Origin: Thalassobacillus cyri
GTDB lineage: Bacteria; Bacillota; Bacilli; Bacillales; Halobacillaceae
Direction: 5' to 3'
Length of the DNA stretch: 64,000 nt
Assembly (NCBI RefSeq): GCF_900107755.1
Contig: NZ_FNQR01000012.1
Location: forward strand, 1-64,000
Shown here piece after piece: positions 32,729 to 42,112 of this stretch. The number at the start of each line of letters is the position of its first letter. Positions within the stretch are counted from its first letter, which is position 1. The translations under genes and the position numbers were made by a program. A model generated the notes under the pieces. That model had not been told where the DNA came from. It did not search any database and saw only the letters and a list, made by a program, of their open reading frames with translations.

Positions 32729-33799
32729 ATGAAAAATAATGCACTTACGATCGTAGAGAGTAAAACGAAACAGCCAAAGCCGAATACGGATCAGATTCCA
32801 TTTGGCCGAACCTTCACCGATCACATGTTTGTCATGGACTACCATGAAGACAGAGGCTGGTATGAGCCGCGCATTGTACCATATGAGCCGTTGACGCTGG
32901 ATCCAGCCGCGATGATTTTCCATTATGGGCAGACAGTTTTTGAAGGGTTAAAGGCCTATCGTTCCGGAGACCGCGTGCTTTTGTTCCGCCCGGAAAAGAA
33001 CCTGGAGCGTTTGAACCGTTCCAGCGACCGGTTGAGCATCCCGCCAATCGATGAAGAAGAAGTGATGGGGTACCTGGAAGAACTGATCAGCCTGGAAAAA
33101 GACTGGGTGCCGGACACACCAGGTACATCTTTATATATCCGCCCGTTCATCATCGGTACGGAGCCAAATCTATCGGTTGCTCCATCCAAAACGTATAAGC
33201 TGATGATCATCTTGTCTCCGGTTGGTTCCTATTTTTCAGGCGGTTTGACTCCGGTCAAAATCCGCGTCGAAGATAAGTTCACGCGTGCCGTCAAAGGCGG
33301 TACCGGTATGGCGAAGACAGCCGGAAACTATTCAGCGGCATACCAGGCGCAAAAGCAGGCCTATCAGGAAGGAAAGGCTGATGTCCTGTGGCTCGATGGC
33401 GTCGAAAAGCGGTACATCGAAGAAGTCGGCAGCATGAACATTTTCTTCAAAATCAACGGAGAAGTTGTGACACCTGCATTGAGCGGAAGCATCCTGCAGG
33501 GGATTACGAGAATGTCCGTTATTGAACTGTTGGAAAAGTGGGAAATTCCTGTCACGGAACGGAGAATTTCTATTGAAGAACTCTACCAATATTACGAAGA
33601 AGGTGTATTGGAAGAAGCGTTTGGGACTGGTACTGCTGCTGTCATCTCCCCGGTTGGCGAGTTGAACTGGCTTGGCAAGGAAATGGTGATTAACAACCAC
33701 GAAATAGGCGAACTATCGCAAAAACTTTATGACACGATTACCGGCATCCAAACGGGTAAACTGGAAGACACCCCAGGTTGGACTGTCGAAGTGAAGTAA
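32729..33799 (+). CDS. ilvE: Branched-chain amino acid aminotransferase
   Basis: A 356-residue fold-type IV PLP enzyme that transaminates leucine, isoleucine and valine with 2-oxoglutarate (EC 2.6.1.42). It has FGRTFTDHMF, HYGQTVFEGLKAYR, the PLP lysine in GTGMAKTAGNYS, and EEVGSMNIFF. AAGGAG at 32715-32720 favours the ATG at 32729 over the one at 32723. It is a lone gene, so the chain-building ilv-leu genes lie elsewhere. Confidence 0.96.
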   Translation: MKNNALTIVESKTKQPKPNTDQIPFGRTFTDHMFVMDYHEDRGWYEPRIVPYEPLTLDPAAMIFHYGQTVFEGLKAYRSGDRVLLFRPEKNLERLNRSSDRLSIPPIDEEEVMGYLEELISLEKDWVPDTPGTSLYIRPFIIGTEPNLSVAPSKTYKLMIILSPVGSYFSGGLTPVKIRVEDKFTRAVKGGTGMAKTAGNYSAAYQAQKQAYQEGKADVLWLDGVEKRYIEEVGSMNIFFKINGEVVTPALSGSILQGITRMSVIELLEKWEIPVTERRISIEELYQYYEEGVLEEAFGTGTAAVISPVGELNWLGKEMVINNHEIGELSQKLYDTITGIQTGKLEDTPGWTVEVK

Positions 33800-33802
33800 C
33801 AG

Positions 33803-33848
33803 AAAACCTACATCCTCCTGCCCTCTACGGGTAAGGAGGATGTTTTCT
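33803..33848 (+). terminator. Intrinsic terminator of ilvE
   Basis: AGAAAAC-ACATCCTCCT / AGGAGGATGTTTTCT hairpin. Confidence 0.88.
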
Positions 33849-34155
33849 AATTTTAAGGGGACCAGTGTTATGGAGTGTATAATCTCCAGTTTCCTCAAAA
33901 GGAAAGATAATGGTTGAGTATTATTCACGTCTGGTGTTTCCATGGACTTTTAGAACAAACTACAGCCCGAACAAAAGTCCTCCTTTCCTGCATAAATAGA
34001 TGCAGGGAGGGGGGCTTGTTTTTTTGTAAAAAACCCCATTGCCCCAGCAAATATAGCTCCTGAGTTTTAATTTTACAATTCTATAACAAACCTGCTCTTC
34101 TCTCCTTTACACTAGAAAGGTAGAATAGACAAAAACGATCATAGGAGTGAGAGAT
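33849..34155. other. Gene-free interval with a second terminator-like hairpin
   Basis: No coding signal. A second hairpin, AAGTCCTCC...TCCTGCA / TGCAGGGA...GGGGGGCTT with seven T, is at 33975-34025. It lies 130 bp after the ilvE terminator and could end a short unannotated transcript. The rest is AT-rich upstream DNA of the phospholipase D-like gene. Confidence 0.5.
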
Positions 34156-36117
34156 ATGAAGAGAGCTTTACCAATTACGGTCCTGATTGCGATGGTTCTA
34201 TCCTTTTACGGGCTCGTGCCAGAAGAGAACCAACAAGCCCATGCGGCTGTTTCAGGAGAAGTAGTTATTAATGAAGTGGCATGGATGGGCACGACTGCAA
34301 GTTATAATGATGAATGGATAGAGCTGCATAATCCGACCAGTCAGGATATTGACCTTACCGGGTGGAGTCTGGACGCCCAGGATGGCACACCTGCTATCCA
34401 TCTGTCCGGCACGATTCCTGCTAACAGCTATTACATATTAGAAAGAACGGATGATTCAACTGTTTCCGGAGTAGCTGCTGACTTGATCTATTCTGGCAGT
34501 CTATCTAACACCGGAGAAGCTTTAGAGCTTCGCGGTGAAACAGACAATATTATCGATGAAGTGGATGCCTGGCATGCCGGTGATAATGATACGAAAGCTA
34601 CGATGGAGCGGGTTGATCCAGCCAAAAGTGGAACAGATGCAAATAACTGGGCAGATGCCACCACTGACTATACGGAAGGAATTGGTACACCAAAAGCAGC
34701 GAATTCCAATGCAGGCAACTCTGTTTGTGCGGATAAGACCGAGAATTTATCGAATGTATCAGAGGCAGAAGGTGCGATTAACGTATTTTTTAACAAATGT
34801 GCGGACAATCAATATGCGAGTTTTGGAAATGAAGCGAATGATCATGTCAATTTGGAAGAGCAGTTGATCGAAAGGCTGAATAGCGCGACGACTAGTATCG
34901 ACTTTGCAACATATGAAATCAATCTTCCACGGATTGTCGATACCCTGATTACAAAAGCAGCAGAAGGGGTGGATGTCCGAGTCATAGCGGATGCCAAAGA
35001 TGCATCTGATCCCCATTATACGGAACGGTATAAAACGATGCGGTTATATGTTGAAAAAATGGTCCGAGGCCAGGATAACACAATCGGGACAGCCGATGAT
35101 ATCCATGTATTCTCTGATTCCCCCATGATGGCAGTGGAAGATAGCGCGGCAAGGACAGAGAAGGGGTTGCCTTCTGATGCGAACGATATTCCGAAAGTGA
35201 CGGTTGAAATCGGCAACAGTACACAAACCGGACGCCTTTTTGTAGAAGCGGAAGAGAAGGACAGTAATGCTTACTATTCACCAGGAAACCAGATGCATAA
35301 TAAATTTGCAGTGGTGGATGATCGTTGGGTCTTCACAGGAAGCTGGAACTTTACGGTGACTGGATTATATGGATCGGAAGCCAATATGGACGCAAGAATT
35401 CTCGATGGTAACCAGCAGCATGTAGTCGAAATTAACTGGCCAGAGCTTGCTGGAATCTATGATACGGAATTCAATGAAATGTGGGGCAGTACAGGGATGA
35501 CTCCTGATAAAGTGACCTCCAATTTCAGTTCCCGGAAAGTCGATAATACGGTGCATCACGTGAATATCAATGGTGTTCCAGTTGAAATCTATTTTTCGGC
35601 AGGGGATGACGCGGTCGGAAGAATGACAGAGTTTGTGAAAAATGAGGCTGATCTTAATACGTATTTTTCCATATTCGCCTGGAGCGATCAGGCGCTAGTC
35701 GACGAGTTGAAGTATAAATGGGAAGGGTCGTATAACGATATGCAAGGTTCGTTGACCGGTTTCGATATAAAAGGAGTATTCGACACCAGCTTCTGGAACC
35801 AGTGGTGGTCCGCAAGTGTTGATATGACAGGTCGTACTGCATCACAGGAAAGTACGAATAACCCGAATACCCGCTGGGCTAATCCGGCTCCTGTCTATCA
35901 AGATGAGGAAGCTCGTAAGCTTCATAGTAAAACCATGTTGGTTGATGCAGATACAAGCAGTGATCCTACTGTGATTGTCGGGTCGACGAACTGGAGCAAC
36001 AATGGCAATAATGTCAATGATGAAAACATGTTGTTCATCCACGATGCAGCAATAACCAATCAATTTTTACAAGAATTCCACGCCCGCTATGAGCAGGCAG
36101 GAGGAACCATGCAATAA
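34156..36117 (+). CDS. Secreted phospholipase D-like protein with lamin-tail domain
   Basis: A 653-residue exported protein. The signal peptide (about 1-33, ending AHA-AV) is followed by a lamin-tail domain (about 35-150, VVINEVAWMG, DEWIELHNPT). Two PLD halves come next with HKD motifs QMHNKFAVVDD (about 380) and KLHSKTMLVDA (about 595). It could hydrolyse phosphodiesters in lipids or nucleic acids outside the cell; lamin-tail domains are often linked to secreted nucleases. AGGAG lies 8 bp before the ATG at 34156. Stands alone with its own terminator. Confidence 0.9.
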   Translation: MKRALPITVLIAMVLSFYGLVPEENQQAHAAVSGEVVINEVAWMGTTASYNDEWIELHNPTSQDIDLTGWSLDAQDGTPAIHLSGTIPANSYYILERTDDSTVSGVAADLIYSGSLSNTGEALELRGETDNIIDEVDAWHAGDNDTKATMERVDPAKSGTDANNWADATTDYTEGIGTPKAANSNAGNSVCADKTENLSNVSEAEGAINVFFNKCADNQYASFGNEANDHVNLEEQLIERLNSATTSIDFATYEINLPRIVDTLITKAAEGVDVRVIADAKDASDPHYTERYKTMRLYVEKMVRGQDNTIGTADDIHVFSDSPMMAVEDSAARTEKGLPSDANDIPKVTVEIGNSTQTGRLFVEAEEKDSNAYYSPGNQMHNKFAVVDDRWVFTGSWNFTVTGLYGSEANMDARILDGNQQHVVEINWPELAGIYDTEFNEMWGSTGMTPDKVTSNFSSRKVDNTVHHVNINGVPVEIYFSAGDDAVGRMTEFVKNEADLNTYFSIFAWSDQALVDELKYKWEGSYNDMQGSLTGFDIKGVFDTSFWNQWWSASVDMTGRTASQESTNNPNTRWANPAPVYQDEEARKLHSKTMLVDADTSSDPTVIVGSTNWSNNGNNVNDENMLFIHDAAITNQFLQEFHARYEQAGGTMQ

Positions 36118-36125
36118 AATTATAA

Positions 36126-36179
36126 GCAGCAGCACCCCGGGACATCCATTATCTGGAGGACCTGGGGTGCTGCTTTTTT
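36126..36179 (+). terminator. Intrinsic terminator
   Basis: AGCAGCACCCC / GGGGTGCTGCTTTTTT with a long loop; its T-tract leads into array D. Confidence 0.8.
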
Positions 36180-36289
36180 CTGGACAATTTCTGTCTATAC
36201 TAGACAGTGTTGGCAGAATACTAGACATTTTGGAAATAATACTAGACATTTTTGCAGATTTACTAGACAAGAAATGCGTATACTAGACA
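36176..36289 (-). repeat. 21-bp-pitch repeat array D
   Basis: Cores start at 36176 (weak), 36196, 36217, 36238, 36259 and 36279, spacing 20, 21, 21, 21 and 20. Five share TACTAGACA. It lies between the phospholipase terminator and the convergent CoA-transferase gene. Confidence 0.88.
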
Positions 36290-36334
36290 CACCAGAGCGA
36301 TCACACAACGGCACCCCCGGGGTGTAATTTATGA

Positions 36335-37851
36335 TTAGGAATGCTGCAGGGCGGGTACTTTCATGGTGCCGGTTTCCTTGAAAAGGGTGTGCCATTCGAA
36401 GACCTTTTCCAGCACGTGCGGCGTCTGGCCGCCTTTTTCCCATGCCTCTTCATAATAGGCATATAGCTGATCTCGGTACATAGGGTGCGCGCAGTTTTCG
36501 ATGATCAATGGCACGCGTTCTTTTGGTGCCAGGCCACGCAGGTCCGCGTGTCCTTGTTCTGTTACAATCACATCGACATCATGTTCGGTATGATCGACAT
36601 GAGAAACGAACGGTACGACGCTTGAAATGTCCCCATTTTTTTCAAACGATTTCGTGACAAAAATAGCGAGACGTGAATTTCGCGTGAAGTCACCGGAACC
36701 GCCAATGCCATTCATCATCTTGGTGCCGAGCACATGGGTCGAGTTGACGTTTCCATAAATATCGACTTCAAGCGGCGTATTGATCGAAATCAGACCTAAC
36801 CTGCGGATGATTTCCGGATGGTGGAGATTTCCTGCGGACGCAGCAGCAGCCGGTCACGATAGCGGTCGATATTCCCATAGACTTCTTCAAGTTTGGATTC
36901 AGAAAGGGTAATCGAACAGCCGGAGGCGAACTTGATTTTTCCGGCATCAAGCAGGTCGAAAACAGCATCCTGTAATACCTCGGAATAGACTTCCAGGTCC
37001 GTGAACTCTGAATCGAGCAAGCCATGGAACACGGCATTGGCAACTGAGCCAATGCCGGATTGTAAGGGTGCCAGATTCTCAGGAAGCCGTCCGATTTCTA
37101 CCTCTTTTCGCAAAAAGTCAATCAGATGGTTCGCCATCGTTGCTGTCTCTTCATCTGGCGGAACAATGGTCGATGGCGAGTCCGGCTGCTCGGTGATGAC
37201 GATTCCCTTAATTTTATCTATATCGACCTGGATGCCGGTCGTGCCGATGCGGTCGTCGACTTCGGTCAACGGAATCGGCTGACGTTCTCCTTGCGCCCCT
37301 AATTCATAGATGTCATGCAAGCCCTCAAACGCTTCAGACTGAGCCAGGTTCAATTCAACAATCACATGTTCTGCTTGCTCCGCAAAAATAGAAGAATTAC
37401 CAACAGAAGTGGACGGAATGATCATCCCCTCCTCAGTAATTGATACCGCTTCCACTATGGCGTAATCAATCGGATTCAAAACATCCTGACGAATCGCTTC
37501 TGCGGTGTGGGAAAGGTGCTGGTCGACGAACAGCATGTCTCCCTGGTTAATTTCATTGCGCATCGTTTTGTCGGCCTGGAACGGCAGACGTTTATGCACC
37601 ATTCCGGCTTCCGCCATCAGGCGGTCGATATCTGAGCCAAGGGAAGCCCCAGTATATACGTTCACTTTCAAATGTTCTGCCTTCGCTTTTTCAACGAGAG
37701 CGGAAGGGACTGCCTTAGCATCACCGGCACGGGTAAACCCGCTCAATCCAAGTGTCATCCCGTCCGTTATCCAGGAAGCGGCTGTTCCCTCAGAAACAAT
37801 TCGATCTTCCAGTCGTTTATCTCGTAATCGTTGTTCATAAGTGTGTGTCAT
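36335..37851 (-). pseudogene. Acetyl-CoA hydrolase / succinate CoA-transferase family gene with frameshift
   Basis: The 5' part (37851-36796) encodes 351 residues starting MTHTYEQRLRDKRLEDRI, and the 3' part in another frame encodes the rest through GIGGSGDFTRNSRL and VTEQGHADLRGLAP. Together they match a full-length CoA-transferase of the Cat1/acetyl-CoA hydrolase family of about 505 residues. The frames join near 36828, where one inserted base would give EIS-NHPEIIRRLGL. GGAGG precedes the ATG. Likely a recent mutation or a base-calling error, since the rest looks conserved. Confidence 0.82.
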
Positions 37852-37977
37852 ACCAAAACCTCCATGCTGTAATTTTCTTATAATTCTAACGTCTACCCGC
37901 GCTCATCTCTTGGGGTTTGGTATGAAAAGGCTTAAATTCGTACTAAAATAGAAAATTTATAACATAACTAAGAAAAA

Positions 37978-38627
37978 TCAGAATGAAAGAATCCTGCGGA
38001 ATTGGCTCGCGTACGTCTGACTTACCGGAATCTTTGTCCCATCCTTCATGACCAATAGAAACGTCGAATGGGAATCCGGCTGTATTTCCACAATATAATT
38101 GACGTTGATAATGTAAGAACGATGACAGCGTAAAAACATTTCCTCCGGCAAGTGGAATTCCACTTCGCTCAATGTGAATTTATGCGTACCTGTTCCTCGT
38201 TCTGATTGGACCCAGGTTTTCCGGTTGTGCGCTTCTAAAAACATGACTTCCTCATATGGAACCGGCATCCAGCGATCCTCCATATGAGGGTCAGGAACTT
38301 GGACAGAAATTTCAATTGCTTGGATGGTAAAATCGCTGTGACACAGCCCTTTGGATTACCCGAATCGATAATTGGCACCGAGGTACCGAAGTAGGGGGTG
38401 CCGAACACCTTGCCATTGATGTGATCCGACGTCTTTTTCCGTACGCTGAGCGCCTTGAACGTCACGGTATTTTCATTTATTTTATCACCGGGTTTGATTT
38501 TCAGATCGATATGCTTGCTCGGTTTATAATAGATGAATTGCTGAGCATCAGACACAGCAATAGAAGCTTCTTTCGGGAATAATTCCTTGAATGATTCTAC
38601 CATCGAAGATATGGAAAAGTAGTTCAT
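37978..38627 (-). pseudogene. LytTR-domain transcriptional regulator with frameshift
   Basis: The 5' frame (38627-38235) starts MNYFSISSMVESFKELFP and encodes a sensor-like domain. The 3' frame (38283-37978) encodes a LytTR DNA-binding domain (EEVMFLEAHNRKTWVQ, FLRCHRSYIINVNYI). A one-base loss near 38240-38330 separates them. The combined length of about 215 residues fits a known single-protein layout. It lies directly upstream of the CoA-transferase gene on the same strand and probably regulates it. Confidence 0.8.
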
Positions 38628-38787
38628 CTAAATCCTTCTTTAACTCTGTCATTACTAAAATTATAGCCATGTTTTTATCAGGAAGGAAAGCAATACCATC
38701 CTTTAGAATGAGAAAAAATGTAGCTTATCATTTTTAGAAAGCAGGGGGATACTATCGTAAATACTTCTGAAAAAGGGAGGGATAACA

Positions 38788-39630
38788 ATGAAGTTCGGCA
38801 GTCATGTTTCGATTCGGGATGGCTATTTGGGAGCGGCAAAACAGGCAGCGGCAATGAATGCTGCTGCTTTTCAGTATTTCCCGAAAAACCCACGCAGCCT
38901 TTCCGTCAAAGCCTTCCACCAGGATGATGCCAGGCTCTGCAGAGAATTTTGTATGGAAAAAGGAATTGTCTCTGTATCTCACACCCCTTATCCAACCAGC
39001 CTGACCCCGGCAGATAATGCAAAGAGGAAGCAGGTGGTAGAGTCATTATTGAATGATCTCGAAATCACGGATGCCTGTGGTTCCATTGGCGTGGTTGTCC
39101 ATTTCGGCAAGCGTATCGATGATGGCGAACCGCTCGTCAGCTACCAGTTAATGATTGCTGTCCTCAATGAAGTTCTTTCTCAATGGGACGGAGGATGTAA
39201 AATACTGCTCGAAAATAATGCCGGAAAGCCGGGTTCCATGGGGACAACGTTAGAGGAACTCGTCCAGGTGCGGAGTCTTTGTGACCAGCCAGAAAGAATC
39301 GCGTTCTGTCTCGATACTTGTCATGCGTTTGCCAGTGGCCTTTGGAACGGAGACAACTGGAATGAAGTGCTGGAAAAAGGAATGGAGCTTGATTATTTCA
39401 ATCATCTGGAAGCCATTCATTTCAATAATTCCAAATATGATACCGGCTCAGGAAAGGACCGTCATGCTAATATTTTAGGAGAGGATGGTTACATAACAGA
39501 GGAGCAGTTTGACCAATTGATCACTACCCCGCAGCTTGCAGACCTTCCGTTCATTTTAGAAACCCCAAAAGAAACCTCGACACATGAAGCGGAAATCAAA
39601 CAACTGCAAAATAAATGGGGAGCAGAATAA
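38788..39630 (+). CDS. nfo: Endonuclease IV (AP endonuclease)
   Basis: A 280-residue TIM-barrel enzyme that cuts DNA 5' of abasic sites in base-excision repair (EC 3.1.21.2). Zn-ligand motifs are recognisable: GSHVSIRDG at the start, LLENNAG, CLDTCHAFASG and the HFNNSK-GSGKDRHANIG-like segment. It is shorter and more diverged than the canonical enzyme (near 297 residues), so it may be a paralogue. GGGAGG precedes the ATG. Divergent from the LytTR gene. Confidence 0.85.
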   Translation: MKFGSHVSIRDGYLGAAKQAAAMNAAAFQYFPKNPRSLSVKAFHQDDARLCREFCMEKGIVSVSHTPYPTSLTPADNAKRKQVVESLLNDLEITDACGSIGVVVHFGKRIDDGEPLVSYQLMIAVLNEVLSQWDGGCKILLENNAGKPGSMGTTLEELVQVRSLCDQPERIAFCLDTCHAFASGLWNGDNWNEVLEKGMELDYFNHLEAIHFNNSKYDTGSGKDRHANILGEDGYITEEQFDQLITTPQLADLPFILETPKETSTHEAEIKQLQNKWGAE

Positions 39631-39637
39631 TCAATTG

Positions 39638-39672
39638 GAACGCGTGGCTTATGCCATGCGTTTTTTTTTTTT
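39638..39672 (+). terminator. Intrinsic terminator
   Basis: AACGC-TGG / CCA-GCGTT hairpin with a long T-tract. The next 39673-39912 holds no recognised feature. Confidence 0.75.
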
Positions 39673-39912
39673 GAGAAAAAATGAGCTGCTTATATGCGCC
39701 ACCTCCCCCCTTATGAGAGACACTTCTTGAAAAGCTTCGTTCCGCCCCCTGATACCCTCATTACCTCCTGCCCTAAAAAAGGCTGGTCCAATTCGGAGCT
39801 TCCTATTTGGTTAATAAACACCTGGGGAGTAAGTGAGTTCCTAGTTGTGACTTTAAATATTAACTAAATTGCTGAAAGAATCTTGGGATAAATCATGTGT
39901 TTATCGTATTTA

Positions 39913-39926
39913 GTGATGCGTATCAC
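39913..39926. promoter_or_regulatory. FNR/CRP-family operator upstream of the hemerythrin gene
   Basis: GTGA-TGCGTA-TCAC is a perfect 4+4 palindrome with a 6-bp spacer, flanked by A and A, close to the TGTGA-N6-TCACA consensus of Bacillus Fnr. It lies about 62 bp upstream of the start codon. An oxygen-sensing regulator for an oxygen-binding protein is plausible. Confidence 0.55.
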
Positions 39927-39987
39927 ATACGCCTTGCTTAAATTCCGGTAGGATAGGCATAGAGTCATAGAAAAAGGAGTGGCCGAT

Positions 39988-40515
39988 ATGAGTCATGAAT
40001 GTGCAGGTATACAAGTAGAAAGCGGAACCAAACTTAGTGCCCCGTTGCAGCATTTGAAAGATGAACATCCCATCCTGCTTGGCATGATGGATGAACTGGA
40101 AGACCTGGCCGAGCAGCTGAAAGCAGTGGGAGAGGCTCACACCAATTTGCTGAGACTACGGGAAGAAGTTGTTTTATTCATGGAAGAGCTTCTCCCACAC
40201 TCGGAAAAAGAGGAAGGATTCCTGTTCCCGATGCTGGGGAGCTATATCGGAAAAGAAACAGGGCCGATCGTTGTAATGGAGTATCAACATGAAATGGCGA
40301 AAGAGAATTTTGAAGCTTATTTGAGGGGGACATTCGACCTTAGCGAAACCATCACGGCAAAGGAAGCGGAAAAACTGTACAACCGGGTCATCGAAGGGTG
40401 CAGTATTTTGATTTCTCACTTCCATAAAGAAGAAAATGTCCTGTTCCCAATGGCTGAAAATATGCTTACGGATGTAGACAAAGCTGCGCTTATGAAGCAT
40501 TATAAAATTTCTTAA
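39988..40515 (+). CDS. Hemerythrin HHE-domain protein
   Basis: A 175-residue protein that should bind a di-iron centre in a four-helix bundle. Ligand histidines and glutamates are in LKDEHPILLGMMDEL, HSEKEEGFLFPML, YQHEMAKENF and SHFHKEENVLFP. Such proteins sense or carry oxygen or nitric oxide or protect iron-sulfur clusters. AAAGGAG precedes the ATG at 39988 by 9 bp. Its promoter has an FNR-like box, consistent with low-oxygen control. Confidence 0.9.
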   Translation: MSHECAGIQVESGTKLSAPLQHLKDEHPILLGMMDELEDLAEQLKAVGEAHTNLLRLREEVVLFMEELLPHSEKEEGFLFPMLGSYIGKETGPIVVMEYQHEMAKENFEAYLRGTFDLSETITAKEAEKLYNRVIEGCSILISHFHKEENVLFPMAENMLTDVDKAALMKHYKIS

Positions 40516-40518
40516 ATA

Positions 40519-40553
40519 AAATGACACGACTGAGCTCAGTCGTGTCATTTTTC
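40519..40553. terminator. Bidirectional intrinsic terminator
   Basis: Perfect 32-bp palindrome (AAATGACACGACTGAG and its complement) between convergent genes, overlapping the lipase gene's last codons. Confidence 0.9.
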
Positions 40554-41495
40554 TTCTATAAACTTGTTAACAAACGAAAACACCAGCTCACGTATTTCCT
40601 CTGATTCATTAAAAAGAGCATGCCGGCCATTATCAATTTGGACCATTTTCGCATGGGGGAATTTTTCTTCAATAAACTTCAGATTATATTGCCAGGCCAC
40701 CGTGTTATCTTTATTCCCCTGTATCACAAAAGTGGGCGTGTTTGTAGGAGGATAGTGGTCCAGCAGCTTGTTCCAGTGCAGCATGGCACCGACCCAGTCC
40801 AACGGGATGACCTCCGTCTGCAGGGGGTCAAGCTTTCTTGCCTCCAAGTAATGCTGATTAGAGGAATTAACCCGGAAATTCCGTTTTACCTCCTCAAGTA
40901 GAGGCAACACTTTGGCCATATAATAACCGAGGACGGTTCCATACCAATGCGCTGAATGCACCAGCGGGGCTGCCAGAATCACTTTGTCAAAGACATGGTC
41001 ATGGTGCTGCAATACATAATCGATTGCAATCGCACCGCCGGTACTGTGGCCGATTACATAAAATGGACCCGGCATTTCCTTTTTGGTGAGATCCATCAGT
41101 TTCTCCAGCGAATGAACATAATCGGAAAAGCGTTGGACGGAAGCCGTTTTTCCTTCTGACAACCCATGTCCTTCGAGGTCATAGCTGATCACCGTAAATC
41201 CATGCTTGTTTAAAAATTGGATGATGTATTTCAGGTGACCGACGTGATCCAGGTAACCATGCAATAGAAAAATGGTTCCTTTGCTTTCTTTCGGTGCGAA
41301 CATCTGCACCATCGTTTTCGTTCCGTTCGTTTCTATTTTTCCGAAATGGAATGCGACATCAGCTATATTCAGTCCATAGTAATTCAAATAGGCGGCTATA
41401 TCATGTTTTATTACCGTGGGTTTGGTGAAATTGAACGGCTTCTCCCATGTGGAAAGCCGCTGCAATATATGTTCAATTGACTTGTTTTTTGACAT
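40545..41495 (-). CDS. Alpha/beta hydrolase, monoacylglycerol lipase-like
   Basis: A 316-residue serine hydrolase. The nucleophile elbow GHSTGG, the HGYLDH oxyanion segment and a C-terminal catalytic HALFNE are in normal order. It resembles the lysophospholipase/monoacylglycerol lipase group (DLEGHGLSEG). Substrate unknown. Stands alone, converging with the hemerythrin gene. Confidence 0.87.
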   Translation of the reverse strand: MSKNKSIEHILQRLSTWEKPFNFTKPTVIKHDIAAYLNYYGLNIADVAFHFGKIETNGTKTMVQMFAPKESKGTIFLLHGYLDHVGHLKYIIQFLNKHGFTVISYDLEGHGLSEGKTASVQRFSDYVHSLEKLMDLTKKEMPGPFYVIGHSTGGAIAIDYVLQHHDHVFDKVILAAPLVHSAHWYGTVLGYYMAKVLPLLEEVKRNFRVNSSNQHYLEARKLDPLQTEVIPLDWVGAMLHWNKLLDHYPPTNTPTFVIQGNKDNTVAWQYNLKFIEEKFPHAKMVQIDNGRHALFNESEEIRELVFSFVNKFIEEK

Positions 41496-41637
41496 AGGGC
41501 AGGACTCCTCGATTCTTTCTTTTATGTAATCTTACCAAAAATTGCGAATGCAAACCTGGTAATCAGCGTAGCTTGAATTTTTTCATATTTTTACCCTATT
41601 TTAATAACCGTGTTGATTACCAGCTGCGTTTTTTACG

Positions 41638-41916
41638 ATGGTGGGTCATCAAATATTCAAGGTGATCCGTTCTTTGACACTGGTCGGTGTTGAGGTGAAG
41701 ATGAGCGGGATCCGGCCGGAAATTGCCCAGACTATGGTACAGCTGGGTGTCGATTTTGAAGATACGCTTTCTATTTCAATTCTCCACCAGGCATTAGAAT
41801 ATATTGGTTTTCGTTCCAGCAAACCTAGTAAAAAAAGACATGCAGCCAGGAGGCCTGCATGTCTTTTTTGTGTAAGCTATGTTTTGTTCTCGTATGCGGT
41901 CCTGCTAGTCTTGTAA
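41638..41916 (+). pseudogene. Remnant of an RsbR-like STAS-domain protein
   Basis: The frame encodes the C-terminal part of an RsbR-type STAS domain: HQIFKVIRSLTLVGVEVKMSG, then RPEIAQTMVQLGVDF. The N-terminal globin-like half and the first part of STAS are absent. No ribosome binding site is seen, and the last 25 codons pass through a terminator (41833-41869). It looks like debris of a stressosome gene, not a functional protein. Confidence 0.72.
41833..41869 (+). terminator. Intrinsic terminator of the RsbR remnant
   Basis: AAAGACATGCAG / CCTGCATGTCTTTTTT. Confidence 0.85.
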
Positions 41917-42060
41917 ACAGTTAGGTTGTCTAGTAAAGCATCAGGAGTCGTGAAAATTCCCGTTTTTGTCTAGTAAAAGTTTGAAATTGTCTAGTAAGCA
42001 CGCAAAATTGTCTAGTATCACATCTACATTGTCTCGTATTCGTCCAGCTTGTCTAGTAAA
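41886..42060 (+). repeat. 21-bp-pitch repeat array E
   Basis: Cores begin at 41886 (weak), 41907 (weak), 41937, 41967, 41988, 42009, 42030 and 42050. Spacings are 21, 30, 30, 21, 21, 21 and 20. The two 30-bp gaps are one repeat plus 9 bp. It lies between the RsbR remnant and the 3' end of mnmH. Confidence 0.85.
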
Positions 42061-42112
42061 TGGTACTAAAACGATTAGCCCGAGTTCTCCAGCCTGGACT
42101 TGCGAAATGGGT

